64,000 nt of DNA, from contig NZ_JADCKC010000001.1 of the NCBI RefSeq assembly GCF_014982805.1, positions 124,001 to 188,000 of the forward strand. The letters are read 5' to 3'. Below are positions 25,314-33,855 of the stretch, piece after piece. The notes under the pieces were generated by a model. That model searched no databases, was not told the origin of the DNA, and saw only the letters and a program-made list of their open reading frames with translations. The stretch is from Gemmiger gallinarum. Its GTDB lineage: Bacteria; Bacillota; Clostridia; Oscillospirales; Ruminococcaceae. The translations under genes were made by a program, and so were the position numbers. Position 1 is the stretch's first letter, and every line of letters starts with the position of its first letter.

Positions 25314-26324
25314 TTACAGCAGGGCGATCCCGGCTTCCTTGCAGGCCTGAATCGTCTCCGCATCCCACAGGCTGACTTGGACCTCGCCCACATGAGCCTT
25401 GCCCAGCAGCAGCATGCACAGGCGGCTCTGTCCGATGCCGCCGCCCATGGTCAGGGGCAGTTTCCCGGCCAGCAACATTTTGTGGAAGGGCAGCTCGGCC
25501 CGCTCGGGGCAGCCGGCTTCCTCCAGCTGGCTGCGCAGGCTCTCGGCATTGACGCGGATGCCCATGCTGGACAGCTCCAGCGCGCAGCCCAACGCCTTGT
25601 GCCAGAAGAGAATATCACAGTTCAGGGCCCAGTCGTCGTAGTCGGGAGCGCGGCCGTCATGAGGCTTTCCGCTGCGCAGTTTGCCGCCGATCTGCAGGAT
25701 GCAGGCAGTCTTGTGCTCCTTGACAAAAGCGTTCTCCCGCTCCTTGGGCGTCAGGTTGGGGTAACGGTCCTCCAGCTCCTGGGAGGTGATGAAGGTCACA
25801 TCCCGGCTCAGGGCAATCTTTTTCAGGGCAGGGAACTTCCAGCGCAGCTCGTCGGCGGTGCCGCAGACTGCATCCACAATGTCGTGGACGGTGTCCTCCA
25901 GAAATTCCAGATTGCGCTGGCGGTCGGTGATGACCTTTTCCCAGTCCCACTGGTCCACATAGATGCTGTGCAGGTTGTCCAGTTCTTCGTCCCGGCGGAT
26001 GGCGTTCATGTCGGTGACAAGGCCCTGACCGGCGCGGAAGCCGTACTTGCCCAGGGCATAGCGCTTCCACTTGGCAAGGCTGTGCACCACCTCGGCGTTC
26101 TCGTTCAGACAGGGAACGTCAAAGGCCACGGGGCGCTCCACGCCGTTCAGGTCGTCGTTCAGGCCGCTGCCGTGGGCCACAAACAGGGGAGCAGTGACCC
26201 GCTTCAGGTGCAGCGCCGCACAGAGCTTTTCCTGAAAGATGGTCTTGATGAGACCGATGGCTTTCTGGGTATCATACAGGCCCAGGGGGCTCTTGTAGTT
26301 CTTCGGAATGACGATGTTGGACAT
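25314..26324 (-). CDS. asnA: Aspartate--ammonia ligase (ammonia-dependent asparagine synthetase)
   Basis: AsnA makes asparagine from aspartate, ammonia and ATP; its fold resembles class II aminoacyl-tRNA synthetases. I chose the ATG at 26324 (MSNIVIPKNYKSPLG), because the GAGAGG ribosome site is nine bases before it but abuts the in-frame ATG three codons upstream. The 336 aa match the family length, with HGSGLNDDLNGVERPV, YVDQWDWEKVI and GGGIGQSRLCMLLL all intact. It is monocistronic with its own promoter. Confidence 0.96.
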   Translation of the reverse strand: MSNIVIPKNYKSPLGLYDTQKAIGLIKTIFQEKLCAALHLKRVTAPLFVAHGSGLNDDLNGVERPVAFDVPCLNENAEVVHSLAKWKRYALGKYGFRAGQGLVTDMNAIRRDEELDNLHSIYVDQWDWEKVITDRQRNLEFLEDTVHDIVDAVCGTADELRWKFPALKKIALSRDVTFITSQELEDRYPNLTPKERENAFVKEHKTACILQIGGKLRSGKPHDGRAPDYDDWALNCDILFWHKALGCALELSSMGIRVNAESLRSQLEEAGCPERAELPFHKMLLAGKLPLTMGGGIGQSRLCMLLLGKAHVGEVQVSLWDAETIQACKEAGIALL

Positions 26325-26382
26325 GACTTCCATCCTCTCTGCTCAGATCCCGGATTTTTGTCAAAACCGGGGAATATGTTCC

Positions 26383-26411
26383 ATTATAGCGGCTGTACCC
26401 GGCTGCGTCAA
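26383..26411 (-). promoter_or_regulatory. Sigma-A promoter of asnA
   Basis: On the minus strand TTGACG (26406-26411) and a perfect TATAAT (26383-26388) are separated by exactly 17 bases. The leader is short (about 50 bases), too short for a T-box. It contains an imperfect hairpin (CCGGTTTT / AAAAATCCGG, 26350-26371). Confidence 0.8.
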
Positions 26412-26429
26412 ACTGTGCGCGGCGGGCGG

Positions 26430-28193
26430 TCAGCTCCTGGCAAACTGGCTCTGGTACAGCTGGGCATAGAAGCCGCCCCTGGCCAGCAGTTCCTCATGGG
26501 TGCCGCGCTCAATGATATTGCCCGCCTTCATGACCAGGATACAGTCGGCATTCTTGATGGTGGAAAGGCGGTGCGCCACAATAAAGCTGGTGCGGCCTTT
26601 CATCAGCTCCTCAAAGGCGCTCTGGACCAGGATCTCGGTACGGGTGTCGATGGAGGAGGTGGCCTCGTCCAGGATCAGGATGGGCGGGCGGCGCAGCATG
26701 ACGCGGGCAATGCAGAGCAGCTGCTTCTGCCCCTGGCTGATGTTGCCGCCGTCCTCTGAGATGACGGTGTCGTAACCGTTGGGCATGCGGCAGATAAAGC
26801 TGTGGGCTCGGGCCTGTTTGGCGGCGGCAATGATCTCCTCCCGGGTGGCGTCGGGCTTGCCGTAGGCGATGTTCTCGGCGATGGTTCCGGCCTTGAGCCA
26901 GGTTTCCTGCAGCACCATACCGAAGTTGGCACGCAGGGAATCCCGGGTCACTGTATCGATGGGCTGACCGTCTACCCGTAAGGAACCGCCGTTGATCTCG
27001 TAAAAACGCATGAGCAGGTTGACCAGGGTGGTCTTGCCGCAGCCGGTGGGGCCGACCAGAGCGATGCGCTGGCCGGGCTCGGCTTTCAGACACATGTCCT
27101 CAATGAGGGGCACATCCGGAACATAGCGGAACTTGACGTGATCGAATTCCACCTTTCCGGCACCGTGGGGCAGGACCTTGGCGTCGGGGGCGTCGGGACG
27201 GATGGGGTCCTCGTCAATGAGGTCGAACACCCGCTGGGCGCAGGCCAGGGCGTTCTGCAGCTCGGTCATGACGCTGGAAATGTCGTTGAAAGGCTTGGTG
27301 TACTGGTTGGCGTAGTTGAGGAAGGCATAGAGCCCGCCCACGGTGATGGAACCGCCGATGGCCAGAAACGCACCGATGACGCCCACCGCCGCATACACCA
27401 GAGAGTTGACAAAGCGGGTGGCGGGGTTGGAGATGGAGGAGTAGAAGACCGCCCGGATACCGCAGCGCTGCAGGTCCAGGTTGATCTTTTCAAAGCGTTC
27501 CTCGGCGCGGGACTCGTAGCCGAAGGCCCGGACAAGGTGTTCATTGCCCACCAGCTCCTCCACCAGAGAGGTCATCTCGGCGCGGGTCTCGCTCTGGACC
27601 TTGAACATGGAATAGGTGTGCTCAGCGATAAAGCGGGCCACAAAGATGGACAGGGGGGTCAGCAGCACAACGATGAGGGCGATGCGCCACTCAATGACCA
27701 GCATGATGCCCAGAGTGCCCAGAATGGTGAGCACACCGGTAAACAGCTGGGTAAATCCCATGAGCAGACCGTCGGAGAACTGCTCCACGTCGGTGGTGAT
27801 GCGGCTGATGGCATCGCCGGGGCGGTGGGCATCCATATAGCTCAGGGGCAGCACCTGCATGTGTTCAAAGGCCTTAACCCGGATGTCCCGCACCACCTGG
27901 AAAGTGATGCGGTTGTTGACCAGGTTCATAACCCACTGAGCAGTCACCGTGATGAGGATGGTCACAAGAAGCTGCACCCCCAGCGTGATGAGGGCGGCAA
28001 AATCCACATCGCCGGGGCCCACGATCAGATCGACCCCCTGGCCGGTCAGGACAGGGGCATACAGCGTGGAGATGACCGTCACGGCGGCCAGTACCAGGGT
28101 GGCAGCCACCGACAGACGGTAAGGGGCAATCAGGGCCAGCACGCGGCGAATGGTGGCGGCGTCCGCCTTGCGGAGTTTTTTCTGCTTGCTCAT
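26430..28193 (-). CDS. ABC exporter half-transporter, subunit 2 (canonical Walker B)
   Basis: This is a fused membrane-plus-ATPase half-transporter of 587 aa. Six transmembrane helices occupy about residues 20-310, followed by the ATPase with Walker A GPTGCGKTT and Walker B ILILDEATSSID. The signature motif is ISQGQ instead of LSGGQ. Together with the upstream gene, which has a normal signature but an altered Walker B, this fits a heterodimeric exporter with one functional and one degenerate ATP site (BmrCD, LmrCD, TM287/288 type). Substrate cannot be predicted. Its ATG overlaps the upstream stop (ATGA). Confidence 0.93.
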   Translation of the reverse strand: MSKQKKLRKADAATIRRVLALIAPYRLSVAATLVLAAVTVISTLYAPVLTGQGVDLIVGPGDVDFAALITLGVQLLVTILITVTAQWVMNLVNNRITFQVVRDIRVKAFEHMQVLPLSYMDAHRPGDAISRITTDVEQFSDGLLMGFTQLFTGVLTILGTLGIMLVIEWRIALIVVLLTPLSIFVARFIAEHTYSMFKVQSETRAEMTSLVEELVGNEHLVRAFGYESRAEERFEKINLDLQRCGIRAVFYSSISNPATRFVNSLVYAAVGVIGAFLAIGGSITVGGLYAFLNYANQYTKPFNDISSVMTELQNALACAQRVFDLIDEDPIRPDAPDAKVLPHGAGKVEFDHVKFRYVPDVPLIEDMCLKAEPGQRIALVGPTGCGKTTLVNLLMRFYEINGGSLRVDGQPIDTVTRDSLRANFGMVLQETWLKAGTIAENIAYGKPDATREEIIAAAKQARAHSFICRMPNGYDTVISEDGGNISQGQKQLLCIARVMLRRPPILILDEATSSIDTRTEILVQSAFEELMKGRTSFIVAHRLSTIKNADCILVMKAGNIIERGTHEELLARGGFYAQLYQSQFARS

Positions 28194-29929
28194 AATGTGC
28201 GGGACACCTCCTCCTTGGAAAGCTGGCTCAGGCAGATCTCACGATAAACCTCGCAGCCCTTGAGCAGCTGGGCGTGGGTACCAAGCCCGGCGGTTTTGCC
28301 GTCGTCCAGCACCAGAATCTGGTCGGCGCGCTGCACCGAGGCCGCGCGCTGGGAGACGATAAAGACCGTCATGCCGTGGGTCTTTTCCTTAATGGCGGCG
28401 CGCAGGGCAGCGTCGGTGGCGTAGTCCAGGGCCGAAGCACTGTCGTCCAGAATCAGGATGCGGGGCATGGGGACCAGGGCCCGGGCGATGGTCAGGCGCT
28501 GGCGCTGGCCGCCGGAAAAGTTACGCCCGGCGGTTTCCACCGGGGCATCCAGCCCGCCCGGCTTGGCGCGGACGAAATCCGCTGCCTGGGCAATCTCCAG
28601 GGCGGTCCAGATCTCCTCATCGGTGGCGTCGGGCTTGGCCCAGCGCATGTTGTCCCGTATGGTGCCGGTAAACAGCACCGCCTTCTGGGGTACAATACCG
28701 ATCAGCCGGCGCAGCTGGGCAAAACTGTACTCCCGGACATTGTGCCCGAAGAGAGAAACCTGCCCCACGGTGGCATCGTAAAAGCGGGGGATCAGATCGA
28801 TCAGGGTGGTCTTGCCGCTGCCGGTACCGCCGATGACGCCGATGGTCTGACCGGGGGCTGCGTGCAGGGTGATGTCCTCCAGGCTGGGAGCACCTGCGCC
28901 GCTGTAGGTAAAGCCCACGCGGTCGAAGGCCACCGCCGAAGCCGCAGCATCGCCTTCCAGCTCGGCGGTGGCGGGGGCGGGCATGGTGCAGGTGGTGTTC
29001 AGCACCTCGGTCACGCGCAGGGCGCTGGCAATGGCGCGGGTAGCCACAATGACCAGGTCGGCCACACGGAGAAGATTGAGCAGGATCTGGCTCAGATAGT
29101 TGATGAGGGCGGTGATCTCACCCTGGGTGAGCGTGCCGGTATCCACCTCTCGTCCGCCGTACCAGAGAACGGCGATGACGCCCAGGTTGACCACCAGATA
29201 GGTCAGGGGGTTCATGAGGGCCGAGATGCGTCCCGCAGCCAGCTGGAAATCCCGCAGCCGGTCATTGGTGGCGGCAAAGTCGGCCATCTCATCTTCCTGG
29301 CGGGAGAAGGCACGCACCACCCGAGCACCCACGTAGTTTTCCCGGGTCAGCAGAGTGACGCGGTCGAGAGCACTCTGGGATTTGTGATACACTGGCACCG
29401 TTGCCCGCATGATGAGATAAATGATGAGGGAGATGACGGCGGTGATGAGCAAAAACCAGAGCGTCAGCCGGGGGCTGATGGTAAATGCCATCACAATGGC
29501 GCCGATGACGATGAAAGGACAGCGCAGCAAAAGGCGCAGGGTCATATTCAGGCCATTCTGGACCTGGTTGACATCGCTGGTCATGCGGGTGACCAGGGTG
29601 GGCGTGCCGATGTGATCCAGTTCGGTATAGGACAGGGTATCGATGTGGGCGAACAGATCCCGCCGCAGGGCGGTGCCGAAGCCCAATGCCGATTTGGCGG
29701 CAAAATACTGTGCGGTCAGGCTGCACACCATGCCGACGACGGCCAGCAGGACCAGCAGTCCGCACTGGCGCCAGATCAGAGGCACATCGGAATTTTTGAT
29801 GCCTTCATCGATGATGGTGGCCATGACGATGGGGACCAGAAGCTCAAAGCAGGCCTCCAGCATTTTGAAAAGCGGCGCGATCACGGTCTCCTTTTCGTAA
29901 CCGCGGATGTAACGGAACAATCTGCGCAT
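28190..29929 (-). CDS. ABC exporter half-transporter, subunit 1 (degenerate Walker B)
   Basis: The partner half-transporter has 579 aa when begun at ATG 29929 (MRRLFRYIRGYEKE), behind GAAAGGCTGG. It has six membrane helices, Walker A GGTGSGKTT, a canonical signature NFSGGQ, and Walker B ILILDDSASALD, where the catalytic Glu is replaced by Asp. That pairs with the ISQGQ signature of subunit 2 in the degenerate composite site. Such pairs export drugs, lipids or peptides. It is first in a two-gene minus-strand operon divergent from the Clp ATPase gene. Confidence 0.93.
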   Translation of the reverse strand: MRRLFRYIRGYEKETVIAPLFKMLEACFELLVPIVMATIIDEGIKNSDVPLIWRQCGLLVLLAVVGMVCSLTAQYFAAKSALGFGTALRRDLFAHIDTLSYTELDHIGTPTLVTRMTSDVNQVQNGLNMTLRLLLRCPFIVIGAIVMAFTISPRLTLWFLLITAVISLIIYLIMRATVPVYHKSQSALDRVTLLTRENYVGARVVRAFSRQEDEMADFAATNDRLRDFQLAAGRISALMNPLTYLVVNLGVIAVLWYGGREVDTGTLTQGEITALINYLSQILLNLLRVADLVIVATRAIASALRVTEVLNTTCTMPAPATAELEGDAAASAVAFDRVGFTYSGAGAPSLEDITLHAAPGQTIGVIGGTGSGKTTLIDLIPRFYDATVGQVSLFGHNVREYSFAQLRRLIGIVPQKAVLFTGTIRDNMRWAKPDATDEEIWTALEIAQAADFVRAKPGGLDAPVETAGRNFSGGQRQRLTIARALVPMPRILILDDSASALDYATDAALRAAIKEKTHGMTVFIVSQRAASVQRADQILVLDDGKTAGLGTHAQLLKGCEVYREICLSQLSKEEVSRTL

Positions 29930-30029
29930 AACATTCCAGCCTTTCCGTGGATTGATTTTCTGCAACTTTCTCGGAACAGCGAAAGAATTTCCTGCACTGC
30001 ACCGGTAAAGCACAAAAAATCCGACACCT

Positions 30030-30038
30030 ATTATAGCA
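30030..30038 (-). promoter_or_regulatory. Extended -10 promoter of the ABC exporter operon
   Basis: On the minus strand TGCTATAAT forms a perfect extended -10 (30030-30038). No good -35 is visible, which is usual for extended -10 promoters. The 234-base divergent gap also holds a TATACT at 30102-30107 on the plus strand that may serve the Clp gene. Confidence 0.6.
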
Positions 30039-30163
30039 CGGATTGCGGTTTGCCGCCATGCATTTTGCCCGCTTTCGATGATTATTTGCCCGCCCTTCGC
30101 CTATACTGTCCGTGGAGGATATGCCGCAGCAAGTACGGCTGCCTGCCAAGGGGGAAAATGCGT

Positions 30164-32443
30164 ATGCTATATTTTCAAAAAGGACTTTCGCGCCGTACCT
30201 GCCGCACGGTGGGCCGCGCGCTGACGCTGGCCGCACGGGAGGGATGCACCAGTGCCGATACCGGTCACCTTTTGCTGGCCATGCTGGAAACGGACGGAGG
30301 CCCGGCAGTAGAATTTTTGCGGGGCAAGCATGTGACACAGACGGCTCTGCTGGAATGTGCCGGGCGCCGCAGCTGCCACGGCACGCCGGTGCGGCTCAAG
30401 ACAAGGGATCTGGCGCCTGAGACACGCAAGGCGCTGGAGTTTGCGGTACTGGGGGCCCGGGCCGCCCGGGTACCCCGTGCAGAGAACGAGCATTTGCTGT
30501 GTGCCATGCTGGAGGACTGCGCCTGTACCGCCAGTGTCTGGCTGGCGGAGCTGGGGGTGGAGGTCCCCCAGGCGGCAAGGGAATGCCGACAGCTGTCGGG
30601 ACAGCTGGTGCTGCCGGCTCAGCCCCGGATGAACACCTCCCGGGGCAGCCGTCCCAGCGAGAAGTATGGCCGCGACCTGACCCGCCTGGCGCAGGAAGGC
30701 CAGCTGGACCCGGTTCTCTGCCGGGATGCCGAGCTGGACCGCATGATCGAGATCCTCTGCCGCCGACAGAAAAACAACCCCTGCCTGTTGGGAGAACCGG
30801 GTGTGGGAAAGAGCGCCCTGGCGGAAGCCCTGGCCCAGAGAATTGCCTCGGGGCAGGTGACCCAGAGCCTGCGGGGCAAACGGGTCTTGTCTCTGGATAT
30901 GGCCTCCATGGTGGCGGGCACCAAGTACCGCGGCGATTTTGAGGAGCGCTTCAAAAATTTGCTGGAGGAGCTGTACCGTGACCGTTCCACCATTCTGTTT
31001 ATTGATGAGATCCACATCATCGCAGGAGCTGGTGCGGCGGAGGGAGCCATCGATGCCGCCAGTATTCTCAAGCCCATGCTTGCCCGGGGAGAAATCCAGC
31101 TGATCGGTGCCACCACCCAGGAGGAATACCGCCGTACCATCCAGAAGGATTCGGCGCTGGACCGCCGTTTTGGCAAGGTGATTGTGGAGGAACCTACACC
31201 GGCGTCCGCCGAGAAGATCCTGGCCGGATTGATGCCCCGTTACGAGCGCTACCACGGCATTGCCATTCCGGCGGAGGCCATCCACGCGGCGGTGGAGCTG
31301 AGCGTGCGGTACCTGCCGGGGCGATATCTGCCGGACAAAGCCATCGATCTGTTGGATGAGGCGGCGGCGTCCGCCCGGATCCTCTATGCGGACCATCGCA
31401 ACGGCCCCATGCCGGAATTGAAACCGGAGGATATTGCGCGGGTGGTCAGCAAGGCCAGCGGAGTGCCGGTGGAGCGAGTCGGAGAAGCGGAACGGGAGCG
31501 CCTGTACCAGCTGGAGGACCGGCTCTCCCAGGAAGTAGTGGGCCAGCCCCGGGCTGTCAAAGCGGTGGCAGCGGCCATCCGGCGTAGCCGCACCGGTCTG
31601 CGGGAGTCGGGCCGTCCCATTGGCGCCATGCTGTTTCTGGGACCGACGGGTGTGGGCAAGACCCAGCTTGCCCGGACGCTGGCCAAAAGCTGGTTCGGCA
31701 GCGAGAAGGCTCTGCTGCGCTTTGACATGAGCGAGTATATGGAACAGCATACGGTGGCGCGGATGATCGGTTCGCCCCCGGGCTATGTGGGGCATGACGA
31801 AGGCGGGCAGCTCACCGAGGCAGTCCGCCGCCGACCCTACAGCGTAGTGCTCTTTGATGAGATCGAGAAGGCCCACAGCGACATCCAGAATGTGCTTTTG
31901 CAGATTCTGGAGGACGGCTGCCTGACCGATGCCCAGGGGCGCAAGGCGGATTTTTCCAATACCATCATTTTGCTGACTTCCAACCTGGGAGCCCGGTGCC
32001 TGGCGGGGCAGACTTCCCCCATGGGGTTTGGCGCCGCCGCTGAGGAGGCAGACCGCCGGGCACAAAAAGCCCTGCAGGAAGCCAAAAACTACTTCCGCCC
32101 CGAGCTCATGGGCCGTATGGATGAGGTGGTACTCTTCGATCCCCTCGGCCCCAAGCAGCTGACCCGCATTGCCGACCGGCTTCTGGGCGAGCTGGAGGAG
32201 CGCGCCGCCGTGCAGGGATATACCCTTCTCCATACCCCCGCGGCCGCAGCAGCACTGGCGGGAACCGAGGTCCCCTCCTACGGAGCGCGGGAACTCCGCC
32301 GCAAGGTGGGGCGTGCCGTGGAGCAGGCACTGGCCGACCGGATCGCCAGCGGCGATACCGTGCCGGGAGAGTCCCTCACCGCAGACGTGGGAGCAGACGG
32401 AGAGATCATCCTGCGCAGCGGAGATTTTGCCGCCTGTGTATAA
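30164..32443 (+). CDS. ClpA/ClpC-family AAA+ unfoldase with short middle region
   Basis: It unfolds proteins and feeds them to ClpP. From ATG 30164 (MLYFQKGLSRRTC; ATG 30158 is the alternative) it has 759 aa: a Clp N-domain repeat region (about 1-150), AAA1 with Walker A GEPGVGKSA and LFIDEIH, and AAA2 with Walker A GPTGVGKTQ and LFDEIEKAH. An MGFG loop after TSNLGARC is in the position of the ClpP-docking loop. Between the two ATPase domains only about 20 residues replace the coiled-coil M-domain that ClpC uses to bind McsB/MecA. It is alone, without ctsR-mcsA-mcsB. ClpC-like or ClpA-like are both possible, so no symbol is given. Confidence 0.9.
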   Translation: MLYFQKGLSRRTCRTVGRALTLAAREGCTSADTGHLLLAMLETDGGPAVEFLRGKHVTQTALLECAGRRSCHGTPVRLKTRDLAPETRKALEFAVLGARAARVPRAENEHLLCAMLEDCACTASVWLAELGVEVPQAARECRQLSGQLVLPAQPRMNTSRGSRPSEKYGRDLTRLAQEGQLDPVLCRDAELDRMIEILCRRQKNNPCLLGEPGVGKSALAEALAQRIASGQVTQSLRGKRVLSLDMASMVAGTKYRGDFEERFKNLLEELYRDRSTILFIDEIHIIAGAGAAEGAIDAASILKPMLARGEIQLIGATTQEEYRRTIQKDSALDRRFGKVIVEEPTPASAEKILAGLMPRYERYHGIAIPAEAIHAAVELSVRYLPGRYLPDKAIDLLDEAAASARILYADHRNGPMPELKPEDIARVVSKASGVPVERVGEAERERLYQLEDRLSQEVVGQPRAVKAVAAAIRRSRTGLRESGRPIGAMLFLGPTGVGKTQLARTLAKSWFGSEKALLRFDMSEYMEQHTVARMIGSPPGYVGHDEGGQLTEAVRRRPYSVVLFDEIEKAHSDIQNVLLQILEDGCLTDAQGRKADFSNTIILLTSNLGARCLAGQTSPMGFGAAAEEADRRAQKALQEAKNYFRPELMGRMDEVVLFDPLGPKQLTRIADRLLGELEERAAVQGYTLLHTPAAAAALAGTEVPSYGARELRRKVGRAVEQALADRIASGDTVPGESLTADVGADGEIILRSGDFAACV

Positions 32444-32464
32444 AAAGGCAATTCGCCAAAAACA

Positions 32465-32510
32465 GCCGCATCCCCATGCAGCCGGAAAGGCACGCACGGG
32501 GATGCGGTTT
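32465..32510. terminator. Bidirectional intrinsic terminator
   Basis: CCGCATCCCC and GGGGATGCGG arms are perfectly complementary, flanked by TTTTA on the plus strand and CTGTTTTT on the minus strand. It separates the converging Clp gene and the membrane-protein gene. Confidence 0.88.
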
Positions 32511-32532
32511 TACATATATCCAAAGGAGAAAT

Positions 32533-33753
32533 TCAGCGCCCGGAGGCTCCGGCCGTGACGGCGGTGCGCTGGGGCTCTGCCGTGGGACACAGTACCGGCA
32601 GAGGCGTGTTCCGGGCCTTGAATAAGACACAGGGCAGCAGAAGAAGCAGCGGGTTGGCGGAAACGAGGAATACCTTGTTTTCCATCAGCAGATACGCCAT
32701 CATGGCAGTCATACAGAGCAGCTCGCCTGTGTGATGCCCCCGGCAAAGCCGCCACAGGAGGATCACAAAGACTGCTGCCACCAGAATGGCACCCAACAAA
32801 CCCTTGTTCATGGGCAACGCAAGGTACATGTTGTCGATGGAATGGTGTTCGTCTCCGTCGGTGGGGACGCCGCCCAGCAGGGAGAGGGGCGTTTCCCAAA
32901 AAACGTTGTGCCAGATCTCAAACCGTCCCGAAAACAGCCGGTCGATTTTCTTGAGGATGGGAGTACGGTCGGGTGCCGCCGGATCGAAGAAGTATCCCGC
33001 CAGCACACTGAATAACGTCAGCACCGGATACACCGCCAGCAGCAAACCGTGGTAGATGCGGCTCTCGAAAATGCGCGGCAGCACTTTTTGCAGGGCAAAC
33101 AGCAAAAGCAGCAGAAGCATGGCTCCGGCTGCGCCGCGGCAGATGGGCACGAACAGGGTGTACAGCAAAAGCAGGACAAGTCCGCCCCAGTCAAACCAGC
33201 GCAGCTTGGGCCAGCGCAGCCAGCTCCAGGCGAAAAAGACGCCGATCAGCCGGGCACCGTAGCCGTTGTAATGGCCATACCCGTAATCCCAGTTCCGGCA
33301 GTAGTATTTGAAGGGGACCAAGGGGGTGGTGTAGTGCAGCAGCTGTACCAGAACCAGCCCGGCGGCGGTCACCGCCAAAAAGACCTGTACGGCCTTTCTC
33401 AGGTCCACATCCTTGGCGCCCATCCCCACCAGCGCAGCCAGCACAAACCAGTGATCGTCCCCGTACCATGCGGCAAAACCTGTATAAAGGATGACGCCTC
33501 CCAGCAAAAACCATTGGGCTTTTGTTTCATAGCGGGTCAGCAGCAGGCATTTGGCCAGCAGCAGAAGGATTCCCAGGCCGGTCAGAGCCGCACGGAACAG
33601 GGAACTCAGCCCAGGCAGGGTGGATTGGATGTTGGAACTGAACACCTCGCTCAGAATGAGCAATAAGGCCAGCCCTGTGCAGTAGACCCGCTGGGCCAGC
33701 AGACGGCAGGAATCCTCGGAAAGGCGCAGAATTCCCAGACGTTGAATCAACAT
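32533..33753 (-). CDS. Polytopic membrane protein, O-antigen polymerase/ligase-like
   Basis: The 406-residue product has about ten hydrophobic segments and a large outward loop ending in DRLFSGRFEIWHNVF, a pattern seen in Wzy polymerases and WaaL-type ligases. That suggests a role in assembling a surface glycan, but no flippase or glycosyltransferase lies next to it, so the function is inferred from shape alone. The start ATG 33753 has ACGGAGG seven bases upstream. An extended -10 (TGCTAAAAT) lies further upstream on the same strand. Confidence 0.55.
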   Translation of the reverse strand: MLIQRLGILRLSEDSCRLLAQRVYCTGLALLLILSEVFSSNIQSTLPGLSSLFRAALTGLGILLLLAKCLLLTRYETKAQWFLLGGVILYTGFAAWYGDDHWFVLAALVGMGAKDVDLRKAVQVFLAVTAAGLVLVQLLHYTTPLVPFKYYCRNWDYGYGHYNGYGARLIGVFFAWSWLRWPKLRWFDWGGLVLLLLYTLFVPICRGAAGAMLLLLLLFALQKVLPRIFESRIYHGLLLAVYPVLTLFSVLAGYFFDPAAPDRTPILKKIDRLFSGRFEIWHNVFWETPLSLLGGVPTDGDEHHSIDNMYLALPMNKGLLGAILVAAVFVILLWRLCRGHHTGELLCMTAMMAYLLMENKVFLVSANPLLLLLPCVLFKARNTPLPVLCPTAEPQRTAVTAGASGR

Positions 33754-33855
33754 GGAAAAACCTCCGTGAAAATGTGCGAAAAAACGGATAACCGTCCGAA
33801 TTTTAGCATAGTATGCCCCAAAAGAAAAGTGTGACAGCCCACATGACGATGCCCC

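Noticed and set aside
26324-26430. T-box riboswitch upstream of asnA
   Set aside because: The promoter leaves a leader of only about 50 bases, and the conserved T-box sequence TGGNACCGCG is not present.
25377-26759. A plus-strand frame opposite asnA and part of the ABC gene
   Set aside because: It is antisense to conserved enzymes and has no recognisable motif; codon pattern follows the opposite strand.
27138-28247. A plus-strand frame opposite the ABC subunit 2 gene
   Set aside because: His/Gly/Asp-rich shadow without start signals.
28274-32443. A 1389-codon open frame on the plus strand running through the ABC exporter region into the Clp gene
   Set aside because: Its first 630 codons are antisense to the two well-supported ABC genes and have no protein features; the Clp protein starts at 30164, where a ribosome site and family N-terminus appear.
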